From an uncultured Fibrobacter sp. (lineage in GTDB: Bacteria; Fibrobacterota; Fibrobacteria; Fibrobacterales; Fibrobacteraceae): a DNA stretch of 64,000 nt. How positions within the stretch are numbered: position 1 is the first letter of the stretch; each line of letters begins with the position of its first letter. This document shows, in pieces, positions 28,023-37,416 of this stretch. The translations under genes were made by a program, and so were the position numbers. Location: NCBI GenBank assembly GCA_947165045.1, contig CAMUYW010000001.1, positions 62,001-126,000 of the forward strand, written 5' to 3'. A model generated the notes under the pieces. The model made no database searches. It was not told where the DNA came from and worked only from the letters and a program-made list of their open reading frames with translations.

Positions 28023-29638
28023 AAAGACTAGCCTGTTTAATTTCTGCTCTCCTGTTATGGAGCTGCTCGGATAAGGTTGCTGGTGGTCCCGGCAGCGAAA
28101 CGACGAACGGCATTGCCTATATGGACAATGGCGCTGTAGCTTCGTATGCAAGAATTGCTATTAGAAGTGTTGACCACACGACGTCTGTTGATAGTGCGAC
28201 GAATGCACTCGTGAATGCGGACTTCTATGCCGATGCTAATGGACGCTTCTCGTTTGAGGCGCCTGAAGGCGAATATCGCTTGACTATTGTGCATGAAGGT
28301 TCTGCCTTTACAGGTCTTTATTCTTCGAATGATAACACGAACCTCGATTCTGTGAAACTTGAACCGACCGCATCCCTCGGTGGTTATGCCGATGTTCCTG
28401 ATAGCTGTGGCTATGTGTGGGTTGGCGTGCGCGGTATGGATGTGCTTGTGCGTTCGGATTCTACGGGGTACTTCCAGTTGACGCAGTTGCCGTCGAACGA
28501 TTCGTTGAAGGTCTACTTCTTGCGCGGCGACAATAGTAAAGTCTATGACGATCTGTCTGTGAAGCTCAATCCGAATGAAGCTGAAGTCATTGATTTGCAG
28601 CCTGATCCGTACGAAGGCAAGATTAAGTTTGTTGCTGTTGCTGATGGCAAGCCTGTTCCGTATGCATCTCTTGCAATTCGTAAGTTTGATGCTCGTGTAG
28701 ATTCTTTGCGCGTGAACAATGTTGTTGCTGAAGCCGATGTCTATGCTGACAAGAACGGCGTGTTTGCCATTGATTCCTTGAAGGAAGGCAATTACCGCTT
28801 GACGGTAATTCAATCGGGCTCCGCATATTCCAAGGTGCTCTCGGCTAAGCAAATTGCCGCTCTCGATACGGTCAAGTTGCAAGAAACCTCGAACTACATG
28901 AGCCGTGTAACGCTTTTTGCTGGCGACAAGTTTGCTTGGGTCGGCGTCTATGGTCTTGACGTAATGACGAAGACCAACGAAGAAGGCGTGTTCTCGCTCC
29001 CGATGCTTCCGTCGAACGATTCTCTCAAATTCTACGTTGTTTCTGTAAAAGATAGTTTGTATGTATCGAAGGTTGTCGCGCCTTCGGAGGGCTCTGCGGA
29101 CTTTGATTACCCATCTGTTGTTTTGCAGGACTTCGAAAAGGATACCTCAAACTGGTACTTTAACGTGGATGCGATTGGTTCCAAGGTTTTGTCCAAGACT
29201 ATTGAAACGGATAATGACCGCAAATCGAAAGTGTTCCATGGCAAGTATAGCTTGATTGCGACGAACAATTACGATGCTTGGGTTGTGACGGGTTCTATGC
29301 TCTGTGCCGATGGCTTCAATCTTTCTTCGCTCGATTCCATTTCGTTCTACGCGAAGGGTTCGGGACAAATCCGTGTCACGCTCGAAAAATGGGATACCGT
29401 TGCCGAAGCAACAGGAACCTCGCTCAAGGCTGCTTCGGAATGGATGGATTTGAGTTCTTCTAAGTGGGCGCGTTTTGTCGTAAAGACTGAGGACTTGTGT
29501 TACAATTCCAATGATGACAAGAGCTGCTATACGACTTGGAACTCGCTTAAGGATGCTGTTCGCCAGTTGAACTTCTTCGTCCGCAACGGATCTGAATTCT
29601 ATCTGGACGATATCGTGCTCCACGGCGCTCTGTTCTAG
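28019..29638 (+). CDS. Lipoprotein with two carboxypeptidase-regulatory-like repeats and a C-terminal CBM11-like domain
   Basis: Lipobox 'LLLWSCSDKVAGGPGSETTNG'; duplicated 'VYADKNGVFAIDSLKEGNYRLTVIQ'-type modules; C-term 'VLQDFEKDTSNWYF...DSISFYAKGSGQIRVTLEKWD...FYLDDIVLHG'. Confidence 0.75.
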   Translation: MKRLACLISALLLWSCSDKVAGGPGSETTNGIAYMDNGAVASYARIAIRSVDHTTSVDSATNALVNADFYADANGRFSFEAPEGEYRLTIVHEGSAFTGLYSSNDNTNLDSVKLEPTASLGGYADVPDSCGYVWVGVRGMDVLVRSDSTGYFQLTQLPSNDSLKVYFLRGDNSKVYDDLSVKLNPNEAEVIDLQPDPYEGKIKFVAVADGKPVPYASLAIRKFDARVDSLRVNNVVAEADVYADKNGVFAIDSLKEGNYRLTVIQSGSAYSKVLSAKQIAALDTVKLQETSNYMSRVTLFAGDKFAWVGVYGLDVMTKTNEEGVFSLPMLPSNDSLKFYVVSVKDSLYVSKVVAPSEGSADFDYPSVVLQDFEKDTSNWYFNVDAIGSKVLSKTIETDNDRKSKVFHGKYSLIATNNYDAWVVTGSMLCADGFNLSSLDSISFYAKGSGQIRVTLEKWDTVAEATGTSLKAASEWMDLSSSKWARFVVKTEDLCYNSNDDKSCYTTWNSLKDAVRQLNFFVRNGSEFYLDDIVLHGALF

Positions 29639-29706
29639 GATTTAAAACCCTTACTTTTGGGGATAAACCCTTTTAAGTGGGCGTTGAATTAAGTATCTTT
29701 GTATAC

Positions 29707-30594
29707 ATGCAGTCTATTGAATCAGAAGCAAAAATTGCTCAGGAATATCTCGCCCGCATTGCAAAAGATGCCGAGGCGAAGTTTGATGAACATCTCCCCC
29801 CAGTAAAGGACCGTCCGTGCCGTTTGCACGAGGCTATGCGTTATTCCATGTTCGCAGGCGGCAAGCGCTTGCGTCCGGGACTTGCTAAGGCCACGTTCGA
29901 CATGTTTGGCGGCAAGGGTGATAAGATTTGGCTTGCGACGAGCGCTCTCGAAATGCTCCACACGTTCAGCCTTATTCACGATGACCTTCCGTGTGTCGAT
30001 AACGATGACTACCGCCGTGGTAAGCTCACGAGCCACAAGAAGTTTGGCGAAGCTACCGCAGTGATGGCTGGCGATGCTCTCTGCATCCATGCTTTCGAAA
30101 TGATGGGCAAGACCGGTAACGCAAAGGCTATTGAACTCCTTGCTCACTTGCTTGGCACTTACGGCATGATCGGTGGCGAAATGACCGACATCGAATGCGA
30201 AGGCAAGACTGTAGACTTAGAAATTGTCGATTACATTCACTACCACAAGACCGCTGCTCTCATTGAAGCTTCGCTCTTGGTGGGTGCGATGCTTGCAGAC
30301 GCAAGCGAGAGTGATATGGAAATCATCCGCAACTATGGCCGCTCTATCGGGCTTGCCTTCCAGATTGTGGATGACATCTTGGACATTGTCTCTACGACCG
30401 AAGAACTCGGCAAGGACGCCGGGTCTGACATCGAAAAGGGCAAGGCTACTTACCCGTCCATCGTTGGGCTGGAAAAGTCTAGGGAACGTGCTAGGGAACT
30501 CTACGAGGAATCCATCAAGGCATTGGACGGCCTGAAGTGCGATACCTCCATCCTCCGTTCCATCGCGGCATACATCATTACCCGAGTGAAATAA
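29707..30594 (+). CDS. ispA: Polyprenyl (farnesyl/geranyl) diphosphate synthase
   Basis: 'AGGKRLRPGL', 'LIHDDLPCVDNDDYRRGKLTSHKKFGEATAVMAGDAL', 'AFQIVDDILDI'. ATG at 29707 preferred. Confidence 0.92.
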   Translation: MQSIESEAKIAQEYLARIAKDAEAKFDEHLPPVKDRPCRLHEAMRYSMFAGGKRLRPGLAKATFDMFGGKGDKIWLATSALEMLHTFSLIHDDLPCVDNDDYRRGKLTSHKKFGEATAVMAGDALCIHAFEMMGKTGNAKAIELLAHLLGTYGMIGGEMTDIECEGKTVDLEIVDYIHYHKTAALIEASLLVGAMLADASESDMEIIRNYGRSIGLAFQIVDDILDIVSTTEELGKDAGSDIEKGKATYPSIVGLEKSRERARELYEESIKALDGLKCDTSILRSIAAYIITRVK

Positions 30595-32463
30595 ATGGAA
30601 TTGAAAGACGTAAAGTCGCCTCAGGACTTGAAGCACTGCTCTGTCGAAGAGCTTTACCATTTGGCTTCGCAGATTCGCGAGACCATTATTGGGCAGGTGG
30701 CCAAACATGGCGGTCACTTGGCATCGAGCCTTGGCGTTGTTGAACTGACTCTTGCGCTTCACTACGTGTTCAACGCACCGGACGATAAAATCGTTTGGGA
30801 CGTGGGGCACCAGGCGTACGTGCACAAGTTATTGACCGGCCGCTACGACCGCTTTGATACCTTGCGCCAGCAGGGCGGTATTTCCGGATTCCTGAAGAGG
30901 AACGAAAGCGTTTACGATTGCTTTGGGGCTGGGCACGCGACGACTTCGATTTCGGCGGCTCTTGGCTTTGCCGTTGCTCGTAACCATTTTGGCCGCAACA
31001 ACAATGTGGTCGCAGTCATTGGAGACGGTTCCATGACGGGCGGTATGGCGTACGAAGCGATTAATAACGTGGGCGCCTCCAAGCAGAACATGACCATCAT
31101 CTTGAACGATAACAAGATGAGCATTGCTCCGAACGTGGGCGGGTTCAGCAAGTACTTGAACCGCGTGATTTCGGACCCGGTTTACAACAAGATGCGTACG
31201 GACTTGGATCGCCTGATGAATCGTTTGCCGGGCATTCTGGGTTCTCGCTTCCGTGACCTCTTCTTGCAGGTCGAGAATGCGGCGAAGAACGCCGTGAAGC
31301 CGGGCCGCTTCTTTGAAGATTTGGGCATCCGCTATTTTGGTCCGATTGACGGTCATGATATCGATGAACTCGTGATGATTCTTGAACGCGTCAAAAGCCA
31401 ACAAGGCCCGTGCCTCGTGCATGTGCTTACGGAAAAGGGCCGTGGCTTTGATGCTGCTGAAAAGAATCCGACAAAGTATCACGGTTGCAGTGCGTTTGAC
31501 CCCGAAAGTGGGCTCCCGCTTGCACCGGGCAATCCGAATCCGTCTCTCACGAGCGTGTTCGGCAATACGCTTTTACAGCTTGCCAAAAAGGACAAGCGCA
31601 TCATGGGTATCACGGCCGCCATGCCTACGGGCTGCGGCATGGATATCGTGATGAAGGAACTCCCGGACCGCGTGATTGACGTGGGCATTGCCGAAGAACA
31701 TGCGGTGACGTTTGCTGCCGGTATGGCTTGCGAAGGCATTGTGCCTGTGGTCGCGATTTACTCGTCGTTCATGCAGCGCGCTTACGACCAGATTATTCAC
31801 GACATTGCACTCCAGAATTTGCACGTGGTGCTCGTGCTTGACCGTGCTGGCCTTGTGGGGGCTGATGGCCCGACGCATCATGGCGCGTTCGACTTGTCGT
31901 TCTTGCGTACGGTTCCTGGAATGACCATCCTTGCTCCCTCCAACGAAAATGAATTGCGCGATATGATTACAGCCGCAATTGATATGGAAGGTGTGGTGGC
32001 AATCCGCTATCCGAGAGGTACTGCGCTCGAAGCAGAACTCAAGCCTTCGGAAGGACCATTTGATTATAAAAGCCCCAAGATTCTTGAGAAGGGCTCCGGC
32101 ATACTCTTATTGGGTGCCGGCTTCATGACAAATGAACTCAAGAAAACAGCCTCCGTGCTTCGTGAAAACGGATACAACCCGACGCTTGTGGATGCCCGTT
32201 TTATTAAGCCGCTCGACCAGGAATGCTACCGTTCGTTGTTCGACAATCACAATGTCATTGTGACCTTGGAAGACAACACGCTCGTGGGTGGCTATGGTTC
32301 AGCCATTGCGGAACTATTGTCCGACCTCGGCTATACGGACAAGAAGCTGTACCGGTTTGGTCTTCCGGACAGATTCGTTGAACAGGGAGAAATCAAAGCT
32401 CTCTACAAGATCTTGAAAATTGACGGGGAATCCGTCGCCAAACAGTTGATGGAAAAACTATGA
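30595..32463 (+). CDS. dxs: 1-deoxy-D-xylulose-5-phosphate synthase
   Basis: 'HLASSLGVVELTLALHYVFNAPDDKIVWDVGHQAYVHKLLTGR', 'VIGDGSMTGGMAYEAINN', 'GIAEEHAVTFAAGMA'. Confidence 0.97.
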   Translation: MELKDVKSPQDLKHCSVEELYHLASQIRETIIGQVAKHGGHLASSLGVVELTLALHYVFNAPDDKIVWDVGHQAYVHKLLTGRYDRFDTLRQQGGISGFLKRNESVYDCFGAGHATTSISAALGFAVARNHFGRNNNVVAVIGDGSMTGGMAYEAINNVGASKQNMTIILNDNKMSIAPNVGGFSKYLNRVISDPVYNKMRTDLDRLMNRLPGILGSRFRDLFLQVENAAKNAVKPGRFFEDLGIRYFGPIDGHDIDELVMILERVKSQQGPCLVHVLTEKGRGFDAAEKNPTKYHGCSAFDPESGLPLAPGNPNPSLTSVFGNTLLQLAKKDKRIMGITAAMPTGCGMDIVMKELPDRVIDVGIAEEHAVTFAAGMACEGIVPVVAIYSSFMQRAYDQIIHDIALQNLHVVLVLDRAGLVGADGPTHHGAFDLSFLRTVPGMTILAPSNENELRDMITAAIDMEGVVAIRYPRGTALEAELKPSEGPFDYKSPKILEKGSGILLLGAGFMTNELKKTASVLRENGYNPTLVDARFIKPLDQECYRSLFDNHNVIVTLEDNTLVGGYGSAIAELLSDLGYTDKKLYRFGLPDRFVEQGEIKALYKILKIDGESVAKQLMEKL

Positions 32464-33701
32464 GTGAAGAAGAAAACAAACCGAAGCGTACTGTAAGAAT
32501 GACGCTTGACCGCAAATTTGGAGTCAGCGAAGCTCCTGAACGCCGCCCTCGTCGTAATGACGACGACCGTGGTTCCTTTGGCGACAAGCCCTTTGGCCGT
32601 GGCGATCGTGGCGACCGTCGTTTTGACCGCGACCGCGGCGAACGCCGCTTTGATCGTGGTGAACGCCGTTTCGATCGTGACGACAATCGCGAAGACCGTC
32701 CGTTCAACCGTGAAGAACGCCGTGGTGGCCGCTTTGACCGCGACCGCCGCCCGCGCCGCTTTGGTGACAAGCCGTTTAACCGTGGCCCGCGCCGTGATGG
32801 AGCCGTGAACGCTCCGGTTTACCGCCAGCGCCCGGAACAGAAAGAAACTGTTGACGAGAATTTGGACGAAGCCGCACTCGAAGCACGCGCAGCCCAGATT
32901 GAAGCTGTTGAAGATGCCGGTGCAACACCTCCTTGGTTCAAGCGCCTCATTGCTTGCACCACTGAAAAGGGTCGCGAACGCGAAGGCAAGTTCCTTGGCG
33001 AAGGCGTTCACGTTGTTGAAGAACTCGTGAAGCACCACCGCGAACTCGTGATTTCTGTTTACGTTGTCGAAGGCTTTGAAAACGAAGAACTCATCGAAGC
33101 TATTAACGAAGCCGAAATTACGCTCCACACTCTCACTGAAGAACAGATGAAGCGCCTTTCTTCGACGATGACAACGCAGGGCATCATTGCTTACTGCAAC
33201 ATCGCAAGCAAGAAGCCTGTTTACGAAACAAGCCGCAGCGTGCTTACGCTTGTGGACGCCGTGCAAGATCCGGGTAACCTCGGTACGCTCTTCCGCACGA
33301 GCCTCGGCTTTGGTTCTAACGGCATGATTCTCGGTCGTGGTACCGTGAGCCCGTTCAACCCGAAGGTTGTGCGCGGTTCCTCGGGCACGTTCCTCCGTGT
33401 TCCGTTTGAATTCGACGTGGACCTCGTTGACCAAATTAACTTCCTCCGCAGCAAGGGCTATACCATCATCGCTACGGATTTGCATGCTAAGCAGTCCCTC
33501 CGCCAGATTCCGCAGCACAAGCTCCGCAAGATGGCTTTCCTCGTGGGTAACGAAGGTGCTGGCACGAATCCGTACTTCATTGAACTTGCCGACGAAACGG
33601 TGAAGATCCCGATGAGCAGCGAACTTGAATCTCTGAACGTGGCTGTCGCACACGGCATTCTCTCGTACGAAGCCGCCCAGATTCAGGAGGAATTGAAGTA
33701 A
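32460..33701 (+). CDS. TrmH/SpoU-family RNA methyltransferase with Arg/Asp-rich disordered N-terminus
   Basis: 'LTLVDAVQDPGNLGTLFRTSLGFG', 'FLVGNEGAGTNPYFIELADETVKIPMSSELESLNVAVAHGILSYE'; N-terminal 'GDRGDRRFDRDRGERRFDRGERRFDRDD'. 4-nt overlap with dxs. Confidence 0.92.
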   Translation: MSEEENKPKRTVRMTLDRKFGVSEAPERRPRRNDDDRGSFGDKPFGRGDRGDRRFDRDRGERRFDRGERRFDRDDNREDRPFNREERRGGRFDRDRRPRRFGDKPFNRGPRRDGAVNAPVYRQRPEQKETVDENLDEAALEARAAQIEAVEDAGATPPWFKRLIACTTEKGREREGKFLGEGVHVVEELVKHHRELVISVYVVEGFENEELIEAINEAEITLHTLTEEQMKRLSSTMTTQGIIAYCNIASKKPVYETSRSVLTLVDAVQDPGNLGTLFRTSLGFGSNGMILGRGTVSPFNPKVVRGSSGTFLRVPFEFDVDLVDQINFLRSKGYTIIATDLHAKQSLRQIPQHKLRKMAFLVGNEGAGTNPYFIELADETVKIPMSSELESLNVAVAHGILSYEAAQIQEELK

Positions 33702-34588
33702 TGACGTGCTTTTACGATCGCCTTGAACAGCGTATTGCAAAGTGCGGCAACCCGGTCTGCATGGGCATGGATCCTGTGCTCAAGCTTATCCCGCTCGAAG
33801 GAACTCCCGAAGACCGCATCAAGCGCTTCTATTCCGACATCTTGGAATGCTGCCTCAAGCGTAACGTGCAACCGGCCGTCGTGAAGCCGAACAGCGCTTA
33901 TTACGAATGCGTGAGCGTGCAGTCGATGCTCGTTCTGCAGCAGCTCATTGCCGATTACAGAAGCGCTGGCATTCCGGTTATTTTGGATGCAAAGCGCGGT
34001 GACATTGGCAAGTCCAGTGCCGCCTATGCTAACGCCGCCTACGACGTTTACCGTGCCGATGCCGTGACCGTTTCTCCGTGGATGGGTGCCGATTCTGTCG
34101 GTCCGTTCATCCGCGAAAATAGCGAAAACGGTGCTTACGTGCTCCTCCGCACGAGTAACAAGGGCGCTCACGACTTCCAGGATTTGCCGGTTACACGCAG
34201 CGACGATCCGCGTGACGTTGCAGAAGCATTCTACTCCGTAGCAGACAAGATTATGGAATGGGATGCTGACAAGGGCTACCTCGGTGCTGTTGTCGGTGCA
34301 ACCCACCCTGAAGAACTTGAAAAGATTACCGCTTACACGGTTGCTCACAAGCACGAAATGCCGTTCCTCATTCCGGGCGTGTCCATTCCGGGCGTGCCGG
34401 GCGGTCAGGGCGGCGATGCAAAGACTGTGCTTACGGCAATCGCAAACGGTGGTGGCAAACGCAAGTTCCATGTGCTCAATTCGAGCAGTGGCCTCAACTT
34501 TGCATGGCAGCGTAACGATACGCCGGCGAATTACGCGAACGATTGCGTCGATGCACTCGAAAAACTCGCGGAGGCTTGCCAACTGTAA
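33701..34588 (+). CDS. pyrF: Orotidine 5'-phosphate decarboxylase (type 2)
   Basis: 'VCMGMDPVLKLIP', 'VKPNSAYYE', 'VILDAKRGDIGKSSAAYA', 'LIPGVSIPGVPGGQGGD'. Confidence 0.93.
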   Translation: MTCFYDRLEQRIAKCGNPVCMGMDPVLKLIPLEGTPEDRIKRFYSDILECCLKRNVQPAVVKPNSAYYECVSVQSMLVLQQLIADYRSAGIPVILDAKRGDIGKSSAAYANAAYDVYRADAVTVSPWMGADSVGPFIRENSENGAYVLLRTSNKGAHDFQDLPVTRSDDPRDVAEAFYSVADKIMEWDADKGYLGAVVGATHPEELEKITAYTVAHKHEMPFLIPGVSIPGVPGGQGGDAKTVLTAIANGGGKRKFHVLNSSSGLNFAWQRNDTPANYANDCVDALEKLAEACQL

Positions 34589-34591
34589 CCT

Positions 34592-35443
34592 ATGCGTTTC
34601 CTTGCGGCTATCATAGTTTCAATTGCGGTGATTGCGCTCGCGTTCCATTACGCGAAGCCGTTGCCGGGCACGAACTTTGACGAATCCTTCTTGCCGAAGG
34701 CTTCGTCTGTTCGCTATGTTGCTGCAGGGCACGATGCATCGGTTGCTGGGCTCTTTTGGATTAAGGGCCTTACAGAACTTGGCGAAAGCTATCTCACAGG
34801 CAAGGAATATGCGTATCTCGGTCACGTCGCGGAACTCTCGACAAGCCTTGATTCGCTGTTCTACACGCCGTACTATTTTGTCGGTGGCGTGACTCCGGTT
34901 GATGCTCCCGACACTTCTGATTTTTCTGTACTGCGTAGGGCTAGCCGCGTTTATCCTGAAAACTGGCGCCTCTCGCTTTACTTTGCGCTTCGTTTAGCTC
35001 GCGGTCCGTTCCCTAACAGGACGGAAGCTGCTAACGTGATGCGTAAATATTTCGACAGTCCGGATACTACAATCCCGGATCACATCCGTACGATTTATCG
35101 CAGCTTTGAACTCGATTCCATGCAGACGGAAACTGCACTTGAAACGGTCTTGAATGACGTTCTCCAACCGCGTTTCAAAAAATTCCGTACGAGTTTTTAT
35201 ACGAAAATCCTTAAGCTCCTTGGTTACAAGGGCTTGATTGCAGATTACGATAAGGATGAAAATTATCAGAAGGTTAAGTTCCTTGTCGATAACATGCTTG
35301 ATGGAAAAATCGCACCTGTTGTCGTTTACAATCAGCTCCTCGCGATGAAAAAAGTTGAGGAACCTACCGCAACTGCGGATAGCACGGCTGCTGATACAAC
35401 TGCTGCTGTAGAACATGCTCCGAAAACTGCAACGGCTGAATAG
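34592..35443 (+). CDS. Membrane-anchored hypothetical protein
   Basis: N-terminal TM 'FLAAIIVSIAVIALAFHYA'; 3 nt after pyrF. Confidence 0.7.
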   Translation: MRFLAAIIVSIAVIALAFHYAKPLPGTNFDESFLPKASSVRYVAAGHDASVAGLFWIKGLTELGESYLTGKEYAYLGHVAELSTSLDSLFYTPYYFVGGVTPVDAPDTSDFSVLRRASRVYPENWRLSLYFALRLARGPFPNRTEAANVMRKYFDSPDTTIPDHIRTIYRSFELDSMQTETALETVLNDVLQPRFKKFRTSFYTKILKLLGYKGLIADYDKDENYQKVKFLVDNMLDGKIAPVVVYNQLLAMKKVEEPTATADSTAADTTAAVEHAPKTATAE

Positions 35444-35449
35444 AATGCT

Positions 35450-35530
35450 GATTCCGTGACAAGCGCGGAATGACAATTTGAAAAAGAATTCCTTGTATTG
35501 CGGTCATGCCGGACTCCGATCCGGCATCGC
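35450..35530. repeat. Two short intergenic palindromic repeats
   Basis: 'attccgtgacaagcgcggaatgaca' and 'ggtcatgccggactccgatccggcatcgc' (GATGCCGG...CCGGCAT-type arms). Confidence 0.5.
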
Positions 35531-35572
35531 ATTTGGCCTAAAATCTATTACCTAAAACCTAACCCCTAACCT

Positions 35573-36355
35573 CTACATCCCGCATTTTTCGGCATTCTTC
35601 GGGAGTCCCATCAGTTCGAATGCGGTTTTGCAGCGGTTGAACACTTTGCGTGCCTCGGCGGGGTTGGACTTTTCCAAAACTTTTCCGCGGTGGTATAGGA
35701 TGTTTGCTGTTGTAAAGGGTCTGTTTGCTTCAACAGATTTAGCTTCTGCTTTGCGATAGAGCGAATCTGCATTTCCTGATTTTTGCAAATCTGCTAAACG
35801 TGCTTCCGTCCAAAAGTAGATTCCCGTATCGTCATCTGTGCTCTTGCCGACCATCTTGAGCGCCTTGGCTGCTTTTTCGCTGTTGTGGTTACCGGCATAA
35901 GCAATTGCACATTCCGAATAAAATGCACCTTGTAGCTGGTCATCGAGTTTGTCTAGCACGTCTTCGTCAAAACCTTCGCAGAGCTTGATTGCGTCTGGGT
36001 ATTTTCCGGTGGCGTTCTTCAAAGCCATTTTCGCCTTGATAAGCATAGCTCTTGTAGAACGGTCTAGACCTTCGTTTTCGACGTAATTTAAGAGCGAGTC
36101 TGCCATGGCATAATCGAGACTGTGCGTGCGAACTTGCCCCATTGCAATAAAAATGCGGGCTTCGGAGCGACGATCCGCTTCTTTACGGCTTGCAACAAGT
36201 GCGCGTTCTAGCTGCGAATACCCCTTAGCAAATTTTCCGGCCTTCAAAGATTTTTGTGCACGGGCTGCAATCTTTCCGGATTCCGATGCAAACGATGTTA
36301 CGGCTCCGCTGAGGGCGATGCAAAGAGCGAACGTTATGGCTTTTTTAATTACCAT
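35573..36355 (-). CDS. TPR-like secreted hypothetical protein
   Basis: Signal peptide MVIKKAITFALCIALSGAVTSFAS; helical-repeat composition; overlaps the stop of the upstream MCE gene. Confidence 0.7.
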   Translation of the reverse strand: MVIKKAITFALCIALSGAVTSFASESGKIAARAQKSLKAGKFAKGYSQLERALVASRKEADRRSEARIFIAMGQVRTHSLDYAMADSLLNYVENEGLDRSTRAMLIKAKMALKNATGKYPDAIKLCEGFDEDVLDKLDDQLQGAFYSECAIAYAGNHNSEKAAKALKMVGKSTDDDTGIYFWTEARLADLQKSGNADSLYRKAEAKSVEANRPFTTANILYHRGKVLEKSNPAEARKVFNRCKTAFELMGLPKNAEKCGM

Positions 36356-37350
36356 AGAGTCTCCTCAACAAAGGGCACGGAATCATGTTTAGGAATGTTG
36401 TTCTTGAAGAGCCACATTTGAGACATGCCGTTCATCAAATCGTCTGCGCTTTGCAAAGTTGATTCGGTTGTGTTGATAAAGTCTTGCAATCCGCTTGTTA
36501 CTGTGCTAAAGTCTGTAACAAGATTGTCCACACGGCCGACTGTAGAGTCCATGGAGTTAAGTAACGAGGTCACTTGACTCGGCAGTGGCTTGAAATCTTC
36601 GACCATGTTGCCTACGCTGTTTGTCACTTCGTTGGCTTGGCTTACAAGTCGCGGAATGTCCGTTTTCATTGTATCGAGTAAGAACGAGGTCTTGTTCAAG
36701 ACGTTCTTGCCGAGGTATGTAATTTCATCAAGTCGGTATAATTGACGGTTGAGGTTGTCGTAAAGTGCGCGGGAGCCGAACAATGCACCCATGGTTGTTC
36801 CCGTATCGAGGGCCATCGTAATGAGTTCGTCGGCAGCATCGACGAGGCGGTTTACACGTCCCAAAAGTTCGTTTGCCGTTTCGATGACTGTTTCGATATC
36901 TTGGGCGGGCCCTGCGGTGATATATTCGCCATCTTCCAGAACTTGACCTTTTACGCCGCCACGGTCTTTCTTGATTTCAATATTGATGACACGAGCCGAA
37001 ATCAGGTTCTGGTCGCGGATTGCGTAAACGGTGGCACTGTCGGTAATCCACTTCTGGTATTCTTGGTAGATCGAAAATTCCATGCGTACACCTTCGCCAT
37101 CGGGGTTGAGGTGCATGTCTTTGATTTGTCCCACATCCACGCCGCTAATCTGAACGCGCGTGCCCGATCTGAGGCCGAGAGCTTTGTCGAATTTACTGTA
37201 GAGCTTGTATTCTTGCCTGATGACGTTGGATTTGTTAAGATACTGATAGAACGCCAGCGAAAAAATCATGATGGCAACAGTGGTCAAGACGCCGACCAGA
37301 AGGCCGGACATTTCCATCCAGTTGACTTGTTTAATCTTTTGAAATGCCAT
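36349..37350 (-). CDS. mlaD: MCE/MlaD-family lipid-transport protein
   Basis: Single N-terminal TM, 'YSKFDKALGLRSGTRVQISGVDVGQIKDMHLNPDGEGVRMEFSI', 'LISARVINIEI', amphipathic C-terminal helices. Confidence 0.88.
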   Translation of the reverse strand: MAFQKIKQVNWMEMSGLLVGVLTTVAIMIFSLAFYQYLNKSNVIRQEYKLYSKFDKALGLRSGTRVQISGVDVGQIKDMHLNPDGEGVRMEFSIYQEYQKWITDSATVYAIRDQNLISARVINIEIKKDRGGVKGQVLEDGEYITAGPAQDIETVIETANELLGRVNRLVDAADELITMALDTGTTMGALFGSRALYDNLNRQLYRLDEITYLGKNVLNKTSFLLDTMKTDIPRLVSQANEVTNSVGNMVEDFKPLPSQVTSLLNSMDSTVGRVDNLVTDFSTVTSGLQDFINTTESTLQSADDLMNGMSQMWLFKNNIPKHDSVPFVEETLW

Positions 37351-37416
37351 TGCTCTCGTGAAATATAAATAGATTATATTGTCAAATTGAATTTAATTGA
37401 TTTTTTTCGAGGAAAT

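Noticed and set aside
32590-32780. Possible CRISPR-like or tandem repeat array
   Set aside because: Repeats are short, imperfect and codon-phased within a CDS; no conserved repeat/spacer layout.
32403-33740. 445-aa minus-strand ORF antisense to the SpoU methyltransferase
   Set aside because: Shadow ORF; the plus strand has conserved SpoU motifs.
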